Shown here: in pieces, positions 31,033-40,819 of the stretch
Layout: each line of letters begins with the position of its first letter
Numbering within the stretch: position 1 is the first letter of the stretch
Source: Virgibacillus senegalensis
GTDB taxonomy: Bacteria > Bacillota > Bacilli > Bacillales > Amphibacillaceae
Direction: 5' to 3'
Length of the DNA stretch: 45,331 bases
Assembly (NCBI RefSeq): GCF_000821245.2
Contig: NZ_LN611424.1
Coordinates: 12,250 to 57,580, forward strand
Position numbers and translations under genes: made by a program
Notes under the pieces: model-generated
Seen by the model: the letters and a program-made list of their open reading frames with translations, nothing else
Databases searched by the model: none
Told to the model about the DNA's origin: nothing

Positions 31033-32145
31033 CTACGTGACGAGTTTTCCATTTTCAATATGGAATAATTCAGCCTTTTCCAATGTTTCGTGTTTAATCC
31101 CGTCAACACTGGTGGTCGATACAAAGGTTTGAACTTTTCCTTGTATGGTGTTCAGCAAGTGGGATTGACGATAATCGTCAAGTTCACTTAGCACATCATC
31201 AAGCAGCAGTATTGGATACTCGCCGACTTCGTTGTAAATCAACTCTATTTCAGCCAATTTCAAGGACAGAGCCGTCGTGCGCTGTTGCCCCTGTGATCCA
31301 TACGTCTGCACGTCTTTACCATTGACAAGAAACAGCAAATCATCGCGGTGAGGTCCTACCAGTGTTGTTCCTCTTTCAATTTCTTTCTCTTCCACTCCCG
31401 CAAATCGCTGTTGGTAGATACTTGTTATTTTTTCCCTATTACTGTCTTCTGATACCTCTATCGTGCCCTGATAGTTTATTTCCAGTTGTTCAATCCCGCG
31501 GCTGATCCCTTTATGAATTGGATCCGCCCATTTCCTTAACAAATCCAGGAAGGTAAATCGTTTTTCTATGATAAAGGCAGCATGCTCAATCAGCTGCTCC
31601 GTCAACACTTGCAGCATCGTACGATCAGCCTGCTGTTTTCTTTGTAAATTTTTTAACAAATGATTGCGTTGTTTGACGATTTTCTGGTATTGAACTAAAT
31701 GATAGATATAGGTGGGCTGAATTTGTCCGATTTCCATATCGATAAAACGCCTGCGGATTTGTGGACTGCCTTTCACAAGATTTAAATCTTCCGGTGCGAA
31801 CATGACCACATTCATCGCTCCGATATAGTCACTCAAGCGCCGTTGCTCAAGATGATTCAGCTTGGCTTTCTTGCCTTTGGAAGAGATGATGATTTCCAGG
31901 GGGAAGCTTCTGTTTCTTTTTGAAACATTCCCCTCTATTTTAGCATACTCTTTCTCCCATTGGACAAGTTCTTTGTCCCTCGGCGTCCGATGTGACTTTG
32001 CAAAGGCCAATAAATAGATGGCCTCCATAAGATTCGTTTTACCTTGGGCATTTTCGCCGATTATGACATTAATTTTATCATCAAAGGTTAGTTGCATTTG
32101 CTCATAATTCCGGTAATTCTTCAGGGCTAGTTGGTTAATATGCAT
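31033..32145 (-). CDS. recF: DNA replication and repair protein RecF
   Basis: A 370-residue SMC-like ATPase: Walker [16 protein letters not shown] (about residues 30-44), the LSGG-equivalent YGSQGQQRT, and Walker [13 protein letters not shown]. It loads RecA at gapped or stalled replication DNA together with RecO and RecR. The start is ATG 32145. Confidence 0.97.
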   Translation of the reverse strand: MHINQLALKNYRNYEQMQLTFDDKINVIIGENAQGKTNLMEAIYLLAFAKSHRTPRDKELVQWEKEYAKIEGNVSKRNRSFPLEIIISSKGKKAKLNHLEQRRLSDYIGAMNVVMFAPEDLNLVKGSPQIRRRFIDMEIGQIQPTYIYHLVQYQKIVKQRNHLLKNLQRKQQADRTMLQVLTEQLIEHAAFIIEKRFTFLDLLRKWADPIHKGISRGIEQLEINYQGTIEVSEDSNREKITSIYQQRFAGVEEKEIERGTTLVGPHRDDLLFLVNGKDVQTYGSQGQQRTTALSLKLAEIELIYNEVGEYPILLLDDVLSELDDYRQSHLLNTIQGKVQTFVSTTSVDGIKHETLEKAELFHIENGKLVT

Positions 32146-32185
32146 CCGAATTCCCTTTCTTTTCCTGGTTCACGAGGAAAAACCG

Positions 32186-32407
32186 TCACTTTTGTTTAGC
32201 CACAGTAAAAGAACCAACTTCCTCTATTTCCACAGTATCGCCAGGGTACAGTTTTCTGCCTCTGCGATTTTCCAGCTCACCGTTTACCAGTACCTGATAA
32301 TCGGCCAAAAACAATTTTACCATACCGCCGGTTTCCAAAATATTGGCCAGTTTCAAAAACTGACCTAGTTGAATATATTCCGTATTGATTTCGATTTCTT
32401 CGTTCAT
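32186..32407 (-). CDS. yaaA: S4-domain RNA-binding protein YaaA
   Basis: A 73-residue protein with an S4-like fold (LGQFLKLANILETGGMVKLF, NGELENRRGRKLYPGDTVEI) in its conserved place between dnaN and recF. YaaA family proteins bind RNA and are linked to ribosome assembly. It lies 40 bases before recF, with GGTGAT upstream of the start. Confidence 0.92.
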   Translation of the reverse strand: MNEEIEINTEYIQLGQFLKLANILETGGMVKLFLADYQVLVNGELENRRGRKLYPGDTVEIEEVGSFTVAKQK

Positions 32408-32547
32408 CCTATCACCTGTCTTTTATGCCTTCTATTTATTTTACTAAACATTTTGGAATATGAAAAGCACTTCCCCAAAGCTATCCCTGTAACCTTACGT
32501 TTTCCTAATACCTGCATAGAAATGCATGACAAATACGGCTGAAAAAG

Positions 32548-32590
32548 GGAAAACTCTCACCAGATTGCTCCAGCAAGAGTTTTTTTAGGA
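32548..32590 (-). terminator. Weak terminator or attenuator after dnaN
   Basis: AAAACTCT (32550-32557) pairs with AGAGTTTT (32576-32583) across an 18-base loop with flanking A/T runs. It may partly separate dnaA-dnaN from yaaA-recF-gyrBA. Confidence 0.5.
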
Positions 32591-33733
32591 TTAGTACGTT
32601 CTTACAGGTAAAATCAATTGTAAAATTTGATCGTCGTCGATCGGTCTGATGATGAATGGGCGCATTGCTCCGGTGAATTCAATTCTTACCTGGTCATTGT
32701 CGATCGCTTTTAATGCGTCCATCATGTATTTGGCACTAAAGGAAATTTTTAGATTTTCCCCATCGATAGACTGGGCAGCTACTTCCTCGGTTACATTCCC
32801 AACCTCTGGTGAATTGCTGCTTATTTCAACTTGATTATTTTCTTTTGTCATCAGCCGGACAACGTTATTTTTGCTTTCTTTCGCCAAAAGAGAAGCACGG
32901 TCGATTGATTGAAGCAGTTCTTTCGTCGCGCTGTGGACGATCGTTTTGCTTTGTTCTGGAATAAGCCTGGAAGTTTCCGGATAATTTCCGTCAAGCAGGC
33001 GGGACAAGAAGTATAAATGCTTGGTCCGGAACAATACTTGATTTTCCGTCACGCTGATTTGAACGGAATCTTCACTGCCTTCCAATATTTTATTTAACTC
33101 AGTTAAACTTTTACCCGGGATGACGACGGACGAAAATTTCACTTGGGCATTTGCTTCATCCAATGGAATTTTTCTTGACGCCAGGCGATGACTGTCTGTT
33201 GCGATGAAATGAAGGTGGCCTTCTTCCACTTTCAAATTGACTCCCGTCAAAATCGGTCGGGTTTCCACAGTCGATACAGCAAAAACGGTCTGTTTTATCA
33301 GGTTTTTCAATAAATCTGTGGGTAACTCAAAGCTGTCTTCCGTATGAAGCTGAGGCAGCTGTGGATATTCTTGTGCATCCTGGCCATTTAAGTGGAACTC
33401 GGATCCGCCTGAACGAATCGTGACTTTCAGATGTTCATCCGCTTCTATCTCTACCGTTTTTTCCGGAAGTTTACGGACAATATCGGGAAAATACTTTGCC
33501 TGCAATACAACACTTCCAGGTTCTATTTGTTCCACATAAACGATTCCGTCTTCTTCTTTTGGGATAAAGGATTCAATCGATATATCAGAATCACTTCCCG
33601 TTAATTTGATTCCTTCTTCTCCTGCTTCTACTTTTATCCCTGTCAGTATCGGAATTGTCGTTCTGGAAGAAACGGCCTTCATGACATGTTGTACGCTATT
33701 CATCAATTCATCGCGTTGAATTACAAATTTCAT
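32591..33733 (-). CDS. dnaN: DNA polymerase III beta subunit (sliding clamp)
   Basis: A 380-residue three-domain clamp: MKFVIQRDELMNSVQHVMKA start, TRPILTGVNLKVEEGHL and YLSRLLDGNYPETSRLIP in the middle, and the C-terminal MRPFIIRPIDDDQILQLILPVRTY. It tethers polymerase and many repair proteins. ATG 33733 has AGGAGG at 7-base spacing and is preferred over the TTG one codon earlier. Confidence 0.97.
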   Translation of the reverse strand: MKFVIQRDELMNSVQHVMKAVSSRTTIPILTGIKVEAGEEGIKLTGSDSDISIESFIPKEEDGIVYVEQIEPGSVVLQAKYFPDIVRKLPEKTVEIEADEHLKVTIRSGGSEFHLNGQDAQEYPQLPQLHTEDSFELPTDLLKNLIKQTVFAVSTVETRPILTGVNLKVEEGHLHFIATDSHRLASRKIPLDEANAQVKFSSVVIPGKSLTELNKILEGSEDSVQISVTENQVLFRTKHLYFLSRLLDGNYPETSRLIPEQSKTIVHSATKELLQSIDRASLLAKESKNNVVRLMTKENNQVEISSNSPEVGNVTEEVAAQSIDGENLKISFSAKYMMDALKAIDNDQVRIEFTGAMRPFIIRPIDDDQILQLILPVRTY

Positions 33734-33963
33734 CAATAATCCTCCTAGGGGAAGTATATTATATATATTTTATTAATAAAAAAATCGTAGTAATAGTAAT
33801 AGGGCATGTGATTATGTGGATAACTAGAAATCTTCCCAGGAAACAAAGCTTATCCAGTTGTGGATAGATTGTTAGTAAGTTTGAAACAGTTATACACGTT
33901 ATTCACATGTGGAAAACAGAAATGACAACTTACATCCATAGAAAGAAAAGAAATAAAAGCTGT
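33734..33963. other. oriC: oriC, dnaA-dnaN part: unwinding element and DnaA boxes
   Basis: From the dnaN side there is an AT-rich tract (33754-33786), then a trinucleotide run TAG/TAA (33788-33802; the DnaA-trio type), then a GGGC patch. Two abutting DnaA boxes follow: ATGTGATTA (33806-33814, weak) and TGTGGATAA (33815-33823, perfect). The order equals the B. subtilis basal unwinding system. More boxes follow: TTATCCAGT (33850), TGTGGATAG (33859), TTATACACG (33890), TTATTCACA (33899) and TGTGGAAAA (33908). Confidence 0.9.
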
Positions 33964-35316
33964 TTATAGTGATTTTAGCTGTTCTTTGATTTCCTCGATT
34001 TCTTTTTGCAGCGAGTTATCCTGGCTGATCATTTTTGAAATCTTTTCATGCGCATGGATCACGGTCGTGTGATCTCGTCCACCAAACTCTTCCCCGATTT
34101 TCGGCAAGGAATAGTCGGTTAATTCCCTCGTCAAATACATCGCTATTTGCCTAGGAAACGCAATTGATTTTGTTCTCTTTTTCGCCGCAAAATCCTCTAA
34201 TTTCACATTGTAGCGTTCGCCGACGATTTCCTGGATGGCGTCGATTGTGATGACCTTTGGTTTTGAGCTCGGGATGATGTCCTTCAACGCTTCCGCAGCC
34301 AATGAGGCATCAATATCCTGGTTGATCAAAGAAGAATAGGCGACAACCCTGATCAGCGCCCCTTCCAGTTCGCGAATATTTGTATCAATTTGATTGGCGA
34401 TATAAAGCATGACTTCATTCGGAATATCGAGTCCCTCTGCTTTTGCTTTTTTGCGCAAAATGGCAATCCTTGTTTCCAAATCTGGAGGGGTGATGTCTGT
34501 AATCAATCCCCATTCGAACCTGGAACGAAGCCGGTCCTCCAGTGTCGGGATTTCTTTTGGCGGCCGGTCACTGGAAATGACAATTTGTTTGCTTTCTTCG
34601 TGCAAGGTATTGAAGGTATGGAAAAATTCTTCCTGGGTTTGTTCTTTTCCGGCCAGGAACTGAATATCATCGATTAAAAGCACATCGACATTGCGGTATT
34701 TGTTCCGAAAATTAACAGCCTTATTATCGCGAATGGAATTGATGAATTCATTCGTGAATTTTTCGGAAGACAAATAGACCACTTTCGCATCTGGTTTATG
34801 GTCCAGCACATAGTGACCGATCGCATGCATCAAGTGTGTTTTTCCTAATCCGACACCTCCATATATAAATAAAGGATTATAGGCTTTAGCCGGAGCTTCT
34901 GCGACAGCCAGCGAGGCGGCATGGGCAAAACGATTGCCAGAGCCAATAACAAAGGTATCGAAGGTGTATTTCGAATTAAGCATCGATTTTGGTGATTCCC
35001 CATTATCGTTATTTTTGATATCGGGAACCTTTTTAACTGGTGGTTTGACGTCATCTGGTTCGTGTACCGTTTCCGGGATAATGAATTTTGTTTTTAATTC
35101 GGCACCGGTAACTTCGAATAAAGCGTCGGATATCAAATTGGTGTATCGACTTTCGAGCCAGTCACGGGCGAATTCGTTCGGAGCCGAAATGACTAGTGTA
35201 TCATCATCCAGCTGGTCCGCCTTGGTATTTTTCAACCATGTGTCATAGCTAGGTTTACTAATTTTTTGTTCGATGGATTTCAGCGTGTTTGTCCATAGCT
35301 CTTGGATGTTCTCCAA
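33964..35316 (-). CDS. dnaA: Chromosomal replication initiator DnaA
   Basis: A 450-residue initiator: domain I ([20 protein letters not shown]), a short linker, AAA+ domain with Walker [16 protein letters not shown] and Walker [10 protein letters not shown], and domain IV with the box-recognition motif [15 protein letters not shown]. The start is TTG 35316: AGGGGTGA precedes it and the protein then begins like B. subtilis DnaA (MENI). An in-frame extension to 35454 has no family support. It is flanked on both sides by DnaA boxes, fitting autoregulation. Confidence 0.97.
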   Translation of the reverse strand: MENIQELWTNTLKSIEQKISKPSYDTWLKNTKADQLDDDTLVISAPNEFARDWLESRYTNLISDALFEVTGAELKTKFIIPETVHEPDDVKPPVKKVPDIKNNDNGESPKSMLNSKYTFDTFVIGSGNRFAHAASLAVAEAPAKAYNPLFIYGGVGLGKTHLMHAIGHYVLDHKPDAKVVYLSSEKFTNEFINSIRDNKAVNFRNKYRNVDVLLIDDIQFLAGKEQTQEEFFHTFNTLHEESKQIVISSDRPPKEIPTLEDRLRSRFEWGLITDITPPDLETRIAILRKKAKAEGLDIPNEVMLYIANQIDTNIRELEGALIRVVAYSSLINQDIDASLAAEALKDIIPSSKPKVITIDAIQEIVGERYNVKLEDFAAKKRTKSIAFPRQIAMYLTRELTDYSLPKIGEEFGGRDHTTVIHAHEKISKMISQDNSLQKEIEEIKEQLKSL

Positions 35317-35354
35317 CCCGTCGTCACCCCTTTCATATAAGTAAAGAAGGAAAT

Positions 35355-35401
35355 AAAAAACCTCTCGCAATCTTTCTTGAATAGTTTGTCGAGAGAAAGA
35401 T
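35355..35401 (-). promoter_or_regulatory. Possible alternating-hairpin leader of dnaA
   Basis: The minus-strand RNA holds two interleaved pairings: ATCTTTCT (35401-35394) with AGAAAGAT (35377-35370), and CTCTCG (35395-35390) with CGAGAG (35367-35362), the latter followed by U6. They cannot both form as simple nested hairpins. It lies about 30 bases before the dnaA ribosome binding site. Weak stems; speculative. Confidence 0.3.
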
Positions 35402-35431
35402 CGAAAGGTATACAAATAATCAATAAGTAAA

Positions 35432-35772
35432 TGTGGATAAAAAGATACGGTCATTACAGGGGATAGATCCGATTATCGAAGTATTCCACAACGTTGTTGA
35501 TAACTTTAAAAACAAGCATGTGTGTAAATGTCCACACACTATCCACAATCTGTGGATAAAAGTATTTTCGCCGATATGTTTTCAACTGTTAAAACACAAA
35601 TATAATATCAAATAAATCGAGAAGGCGCAATGGTTTTTCGACAGTTATCCACAAAAACTACAGGTTGTAGACAGAATCTATCCACAACACTATATTTTGT
35701 GATTAATTTGTCGATAACCAATGTGGAAAAAAAGTAAGTCATGAAAAAGTAGTGTACAAGCCATGTGGATAA
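35432..35772. other. oriC: oriC, upstream cluster of DnaA boxes
   Basis: Perfect boxes (TTATCCACA or complement) lie at 35432, 35551, 35645 and 35764. One-mismatch boxes lie at 35495, 35539, 35678, 35709 and 35722, and a weaker one at 35482. This corresponds to the dnaA-upstream subregion of the bipartite Bacillus origin, which helps DnaA oligomer loading and dnaA autoregulation. No gene lies between dnaA and rpmH (35317-36501). Confidence 0.92.
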
Positions 35773-35925
35773 CTGTCAAAGCTTATTTTATACTAGGAGA
35801 TAAAGGAAAACCTTTTTTTATTTGCGCTGTGCTATAACAGGTAGGGGGAAGGAAATTTATAGGATGGTGTGGTGTTGGACAAGTTTACTAGTAGAAGAGC
35901 AGGGTTGGAGGAGTCATCCATCGCT

Positions 35926-36093
35926 CCGGAAGTATCCTTCGCTTTGCGCGGGCGGCTGGTGAGCTTCCTCGAGCTAAAGCTCCGCGGGATTTCACCGTGG
36001 CCTTTTCTCCCGCTGGACAAGGAAGGCTACGGCAGCGACACACCGAACGAAGGGAATTGGTTTGTATTTGGAGGAGTCTTCGGGTATTTCCTC
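35926..36093 (-). repeat. Dispersed MITE-like repeat, diverged copy 1, in the dnaA-rpmH interval
   Basis: Read on the minus strand, this resembles the 107-bp repeat at 43995-44101: shared blocks include GCGGG near 36009, the CTTTAGCTCGAGGAAGCTC segment and CCGCGCAAAGCGAA near 35939. The ends keep an imperfect inverted pair (GGAAGTA and TATTTCC). About 55 bases between two TGGA words (36014 and 36069) have no counterpart in copy 2. Sequence up to about 36185 has a similar GC-rich character. Reading frames here are spurious. Confidence 0.65.
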
Positions 36094-36415
36094 CGCAAGG
36101 AAAAGCCTGAGGACCCCGGCGGATGGTTGTGTGTGTCTCCCAGTTTAACTACGTAGTGGGCTTCCTCGATCCAAAGGAGCGAAGAAGTTGATTCATGTAG
36201 TACCCTGGCTGAAGTTTTCCCCACGGAAGTGAATGTTTTTCCGCAACACCGGATTATCACACATCTTGTTATGGGTATCTATATATACTGAATTCTTATT
36301 ATGTAGCAGATTGGTATAAAACACGGAAAAACTTTCAATCAACAATCAAAGGAACGAGCATCGGGGAGATCCTTAAATTGGCAAAGGTAAGTTGAGTCGA
36401 TTGTTTTAAAACAAG

Positions 36416-36445
36416 TTGACAGATTAAACCTCTTTTCCGTATAAT
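36416..36445 (+). promoter_or_regulatory. rpmH promoter
   Basis: Consensus TTGACA (36416-36421), an 18-base spacer and consensus TATAAT (36440-36445), 56 bases before the rpmH start. Confidence 0.88.
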
Positions 36446-36501
36446 GAACGGGACTGTCTTGATTAGAAGAATTTTTTCATCCTCAGGGAGGTGTGTTATA
36501 G

Positions 36502-36636
<135 letters not shown>

Positions 36637-36637
36637 G

Positions 36638-36666
36638 CCACTGAAGATTTTCAGTGGTCTTTTTTC
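36638..36666 (+). terminator. Terminator or attenuator between rpmH and rnpA
   Basis: A perfect 8-bp stem CCACTGAA/TTCAGTGG with loop GATT, followed by a T-rich tail. It would reduce readthrough of the abundant L34 message into rnpA. Confidence 0.85.
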
Positions 36667-36827
36667 CACTTTTAGCTAAAAAATTTTGCAGCGATCATCT
36701 CCAGGGCGGACCCAAATTATCTGTTATTGTTGGCTGATTTACTCTTACATAAACACGGCCTTTTTGGGTTTTTCCTGTGGGTAGGGTTTTTCTGCCATTT
36801 TTCCGGAAACGATAGTAAACAGGATCC

Positions 36828-36859
36828 GCTGCTTTTCCTAAGAAAAGGCAGCTGTTTTT
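36828..36859 (+). terminator. Second terminator-like hairpin in the rpmH-rnpA gap
   Basis: GCTGCTTTTC pairs with GAAAAGGCAGC (one bulged G) and is followed by T5. The rpmH-rnpA gap (36637-37057, 421 bases) is longer than in B. subtilis. Besides the two hairpins I see no gene in it. Confidence 0.6.
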
Positions 36860-37057
36860 CTTTACATAATGGTAAAGGATAGAATGTTGGCAGAGGAGAT
36901 CGCTGGTGTATAAAAATTTGGACATATTCTCAAGGTGCGGCCCGGGCCCAACCAGAAATTTTTGGCTGTCCCAGGTTTCTTTCCTAAAGTTTATCGGTTA
37001 CTTCACGGATCCTCTGAAGTCCGCTCAGCGCTTACCTTCAGTTGGAGGAGATTTTAC

Positions 37058-37399
37058 ATGAAAAAAGCGTACCGCTTGAAAAAGAATGAAGAATTTCAAC
37101 ATGTATTTAAAAAAGGAAAATCCTTTGCCAACCGGCAGCTGGTTATTTATTATTTGCCTAAAACGGGACAGGAACATTATCGCATCGGTTTGTCGGTCAG
37201 CAAGAAGATCGGCAATGCAGTGGTCCGCAACCGGATAAAGCGCTATCTAAGACAGGCATTTCTGGAATTGGACGAGCGGGTGGCAGATACTTATGATATC
37301 ATTGTCATCGCCCGCAAGCCTGCAAAAGATATGGATTTTCACCAGGTGAAAAAAAGCTTGTCGCATGTTTTGTCAAAGTCTAAACTGCTTTCCAGATGA
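37058..37399 (+). CDS. rnpA: Ribonuclease P protein component
   Basis: A 113-residue basic protein with the RNR signature in [17 protein letters not shown] and the N-terminal [19 protein letters not shown]. It binds RNase P RNA to process tRNA 5' ends. ATG 37058 has GGAGGAG upstream; the longer frame from 36935 is non-coding extension. Confidence 0.96.
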   Translation: MKKAYRLKKNEEFQHVFKKGKSFANRQLVIYYLPKTGQEHYRIGLSVSKKIGNAVVRNRIKRYLRQAFLELDERVADTYDIIVIARKPAKDMDFHQVKKSLSHVLSKSKLLSR

Positions 37400-37493
37400 G
37401 CAGCTCTATTTTATATAGAACACCTGATAGATACATGATAGAATACTATTAGTATAATTTACATCGAAGATAGAGAAGTAAGGAGGAAGTATA

Positions 37494-38276
37494 TTGCGTA
37501 AAAAGGTCTTATTGCTAATGGCCTTGACTGTATTACTAGGATTGCTTTCCGGGTGTACACAGGTAAACCAGGATATTACAGCAGAAAGCGAAGGCTTTTG
37601 GAATGTATGGTTTGTCTACCCGTTATCTCAGCTGATTACGTATGTAGCCAATATGTTTAACGAAAATTATGGTCTTTCCATCGTTATCGTTACCATTTTA
37701 ATCAGATTGGTATTACTGCCGCTGAATATCAAGCAGTTGAGAAGCTCGAAAGCGATGCAGGACATTCAGCCGGAATTGCAAAAAATCCGGGAAAAGTACA
37801 GTTCAAAGGATGCCAATACCCAGCAAAAACTACAGCAGGAAACAATGGAACTGTTCCAGAAAAACGGAGTCAACCCGCTTGCCGGCTGTTTACCATTAAT
37901 TGTACAAATGCCGATTTTGATTGCTTTTTATCAGGCGATCATGCGTACAGCGGAAATCAAAGAGCATAGCTTTCTCTGGTTCCAGCTAGGAGAACCGGAT
38001 CCTTTCTTTATCCTGCCTATCGTCGCTGCCGGAGCCACTTTCTTGCAGCAAAAACTAATGATGGCAGGTACTAATACGAGCCAGAATGCCATGATGCCGC
38101 AAATGACGATGATGCTTTACATGATGCCAATCATGATCGGTGTCGTAGCTATTTTCTTCCCATCGGCATTGGCGCTGTACTGGGTAGTCGGTAACATCTT
38201 CATGGTTGCCCAGACGATCTTCATCAGAAAGCCGATGATGAAGGACAAGGATGCTCAAACAGGAGGAACGAAATAG
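37494..38276 (+). CDS. yidC: Membrane protein insertase YidC/SpoIIIJ
   Basis: A 260-residue insertase: lipoprotein signal with lipobox LSGC (Cys21), the conserved hydrophilic-groove arginine R71 in [13 protein letters not shown], and five membrane segments with [20 protein letters not shown] and [12 protein letters not shown]. It inserts membrane proteins alone or with SecYEG; SpoIIIJ is needed in sporulation. TTG 37494 follows AGGAGG. The TAG stop overlaps the jag GTG start by one base. Confidence 0.96.
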   Translation: MRKKVLLLMALTVLLGLLSGCTQVNQDITAESEGFWNVWFVYPLSQLITYVANMFNENYGLSIVIVTILIRLVLLPLNIKQLRSSKAMQDIQPELQKIREKYSSKDANTQQKLQQETMELFQKNGVNPLAGCLPLIVQMPILIAFYQAIMRTAEIKEHSFLWFQLGEPDPFFILPIVAAGATFLQQKLMMAGTNTSQNAMMPQMTMMLYMMPIMIGVVAIFFPSALALYWVVGNIFMVAQTIFIRKPMMKDKDAQTGGTK

Positions 38277-38893
38277 TGAGACAAGTAACTGCTACTGGAC
38301 AAACAGTTGAAGATGCGGTCCAATCAGCATTGAAGCAGTTAAACACCTCTAGGGACCAAGTTGAACTTGACATTATTGATGAAGGAAAAAAAGGAATTCT
38401 GGGAATTTTTGGTTCTAAACCAGCGATTGTCAAAGTATCTATTGCGCAAAATCCGATTCAAAAAACAGAAGCCTATCTCAAGGAGATCATTGCTGAGTTA
38501 GGCACGGCAGTGGAAGTGGAAACGACTGTCACCGACAGACAGGTGACCTTTGATCTTTCAGGTGACAAAATCGCCGTATTGATCGGAAAAAGGGGCCAAA
38601 CGTTGAATGCCTTGCAATACTTGGTCCAACTCGTGTTAAATCGTTACGCGGATAAACGTTATACAGTAGTAGTGGATGCAGAAGGGTATCGCGGCCGGCG
38701 TAAAGAAACATTGACCAATCTAGCCAAAAGAATGGCTGATAAAGCGGTCAATACCCGTAAAGATGTCAATTTGGAGCCGATGCCTTCTTACGAAAGAAAG
38801 ATCATCCATACGGCTATACAGCATCATAAGAAGGTAACCACTACTTCAGCCGGTGTGGAACCAAACCGGCACGTAGTCATTAAACCATCATAA
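38276..38893 (+). CDS. jag: RNA-binding protein Jag/KhpB
   Basis: A 205-residue protein with a Jag N-terminal domain (residues 1-50), a type II KH domain (VLIGKRGQTLNALQYLVQLV) and a C-terminal R3H domain (SYERKIIHTAIQ). KhpB partners KhpA and is linked to cell elongation and RNA regulation. GTG 38276 follows AGGAGG and is coupled to yidC. Confidence 0.94.
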   Translation: MRQVTATGQTVEDAVQSALKQLNTSRDQVELDIIDEGKKGILGIFGSKPAIVKVSIAQNPIQKTEAYLKEIIAELGTAVEVETTVTDRQVTFDLSGDKIAVLIGKRGQTLNALQYLVQLVLNRYADKRYTVVVDAEGYRGRRKETLTNLAKRMADKAVNTRKDVNLEPMPSYERKIIHTAIQHHKKVTTTSAGVEPNRHVVIKPS

Positions 38894-38912
38894 TCTTAAG
38901 GAATAATCCAAT

Positions 38913-38951
38913 CCGGATGTCGAACCTTGTGTCGACATCCGGGTTTTTTTA
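38913..38951 (+). terminator. Terminator after jag
   Basis: A perfect 11-bp stem CCGGATGTCGA/TCGACATCCGG followed by G and T8, separating the rpmH-jag unit from mnmE. Confidence 0.93.
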
Positions 38952-39140
38952 TGCATGAATGGTCATCACCGGCTGTCCAGGCAAATGAATGCTTTTTGCC
39001 ATCGAGTCTTCAGCGTTTGTCTGTTTAGCTTGGGAGCCTGCTTTTAGCCGAGGATCTGCAGAAAACTTTCCAACTTTGTTACGTGTCAGGAGAAATCATG
39101 AGATAGAAAAGTTCAGGGAAATCAGCCATTCTTCTAGGTA

Positions 39141-39263
39141 TTATCCACAGAAAGTGGTAAAATAAGCTTTTGGCATATGCTGTGGATAGAAAAAAAGCGA
39201 GCGTCTTTTCATTAAATTATACACATGTGGATAACCTAAAAGACAAAAAGCATTTGTGGATAT
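39141..39263. other. Third DnaA-box cluster, upstream of mnmE
   Basis: Within 123 bases lie TTATCCACA (39141, perfect), TGTGGATAG (39181), TTATACACA (39217), TGTGGATAA (39226, perfect) and TGTGGATAT (39255). The 39217 and 39226 boxes abut head to head. The 498-base jag-mnmE gap otherwise has only the jag terminator. It may titrate DnaA, regulate mnmE or extend the origin. Confidence 0.8.
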
Positions 39264-39391
39264 TCTCAAAAAAGCCGAATTATGATATGCTAATACGTTA
39301 GTGACTATTTGAAAAGGTCGCTGCTTGTTGATGACAAATAAAGAATGGTTTTTATATAGAGGAAATGATGGAAATAACGGAGGTGAAGCGG

Positions 39392-40768
39392 ATGGAAACA
39401 GATACGATTACGGCGATATCGACTCCGATTGGGGAAGGGGCGATTGCTATTGTCCGGTTGAGCGGGCCGGAAGCGATTAAGATTGCAGACCAATTGTTTG
39501 ATGGCAAATCTCTTACGGAAGTGGATTCCCATACAATTCATTATGGAAAAATCATCGACCCGGCTACCAATGAAGTGGCGGAAGAGGTCATGGTGACAGT
39601 AATGAGAGGACCTAAGACATTTACGAGAGAGGATGTCGTGGAAATCAACTGTCACGGTGGACTTGTTTCGGTTAACCGCCTGCTTGAAATAGCCCTTTCT
39701 CAAGGTGCGCGACTCGCGGAACCAGGGGAGTTTACGAAACGTGCCTTTCTTAACGGGCGGATCGATTTGTCCCAGGCAGAAGCCGTGATGGATTTGATCA
39801 GAGCGAAAACGGACAGGGCGATGAACGTAGCGCTTAAACAAATGGACGGCCGTCTGTCTCAGCTGATTCAAAGGCTGCGTCAGGAACTGCTGGAAACGGT
39901 CGCCCATGTGGAAGTGAATATCGATTATCCGGAATATGATGATGTAGAAGAAATGACGAACCAAATGATGATCAGCAAGACGAGGGAGGTTTATCGTGAA
40001 ATTGAACGCCTGCTGGAAGTAGCCAAGCAGGGGAAAATTTTGCGGGAAGGCTTGTCAACAGCAATCATCGGTCGGCCAAACGTCGGTAAATCATCGCTCA
40101 TGAACGCCCTTGTACAAGAAAACAAAGCAATCGTGACAGAAATTCCTGGAACGACGAGAGATGTCATCGAGGAATATGTCAATGTGCGTGGTGTCCCGCT
40201 GCGTCTCGTCGACACTGCAGGGATTCGGGAGACCGAGGATATCGTCGAACGGATCGGTGTAGAAAGATCGAGACAGGTACTGAAAGAATCGGATCTGATT
40301 TTGCTGGTTCTAAACAACGGGGAAGAACTTACCCAGGAAGATATCAATTTGTTCAAAGCTGTCGAAGGTCTTGAAGTCGTTGTGATTGTAAACAAAACAG
40401 ACCTGCCGCAAAAAATCGATTTAGAGAAAGTGAAGGAATTAGCAGCAAATCACTCGGTTATTACAACAGCGTTGATTGAAGAAAAAGGCATTGATGATTT
40501 GGAAAAAGCCATTTCGGAAACGTTTTTTGAAGGAGACCTCGATGCAGGAGACTTGACCTATGTTTCCAATGTAAGGCATATTCAGCTTTTGAAACAAGCC
40601 TTGCAGGCATTGTCTGACGCAATGGAAGGCATGGAAAATCAAATGCCGATTGACTTGGTGCAAATCGATGTGACACGAACGTGGGAAATTCTTGGTGAAA
40701 TAATCGGAGACACGGTTCACGATAGCTTGATCGACCAATTGTTTTCTCAGTTCTGCTTAGGTAAATAA
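39392..40768 (+). CDS. mnmE: tRNA modification GTPase MnmE
   Basis: A 458-residue protein: N-terminal folate-binding domain ([20 protein letters not shown]), helical domain, and an inserted GTPase domain with G1 [17 protein letters not shown], ending in the family C-terminus FCLGK. With MnmG it modifies U34 of tRNAs. ATG 39392 has GGAGGTGA upstream; the frame from 39365 contains that site, so it is too long. Confidence 0.97.
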   Translation: METDTITAISTPIGEGAIAIVRLSGPEAIKIADQLFDGKSLTEVDSHTIHYGKIIDPATNEVAEEVMVTVMRGPKTFTREDVVEINCHGGLVSVNRLLEIALSQGARLAEPGEFTKRAFLNGRIDLSQAEAVMDLIRAKTDRAMNVALKQMDGRLSQLIQRLRQELLETVAHVEVNIDYPEYDDVEEMTNQMMISKTREVYREIERLLEVAKQGKILREGLSTAIIGRPNVGKSSLMNALVQENKAIVTEIPGTTRDVIEEYVNVRGVPLRLVDTAGIRETEDIVERIGVERSRQVLKESDLILLVLNNGEELTQEDINLFKAVEGLEVVVIVNKTDLPQKIDLEKVKELAANHSVITTALIEEKGIDDLEKAISETFFEGDLDAGDLTYVSNVRHIQLLKQALQALSDAMEGMENQMPIDLVQIDVTRTWEILGEIIGDTVHDSLIDQLFSQFCLGK

Positions 40769-40819
40769 ATGAAATGGATAGCTGGATAGCACAGCTTTCA
40801 ATAAAAGGAGAGACAGCAA

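Noticed and set aside
35317-35454. In-frame extension of dnaA by 46 codons
   Set aside because: Real DnaA proteins begin MEN-type at TTG 35316 with a good ribosome binding site; the extension covers the leader and a DnaA box.
35869-36260. Reading frames on both strands between dnaA and rpmH
   Set aside because: They lie in the GC-rich dispersed repeat, have no ribosome binding sites and overlap each other; an artefact of base composition.
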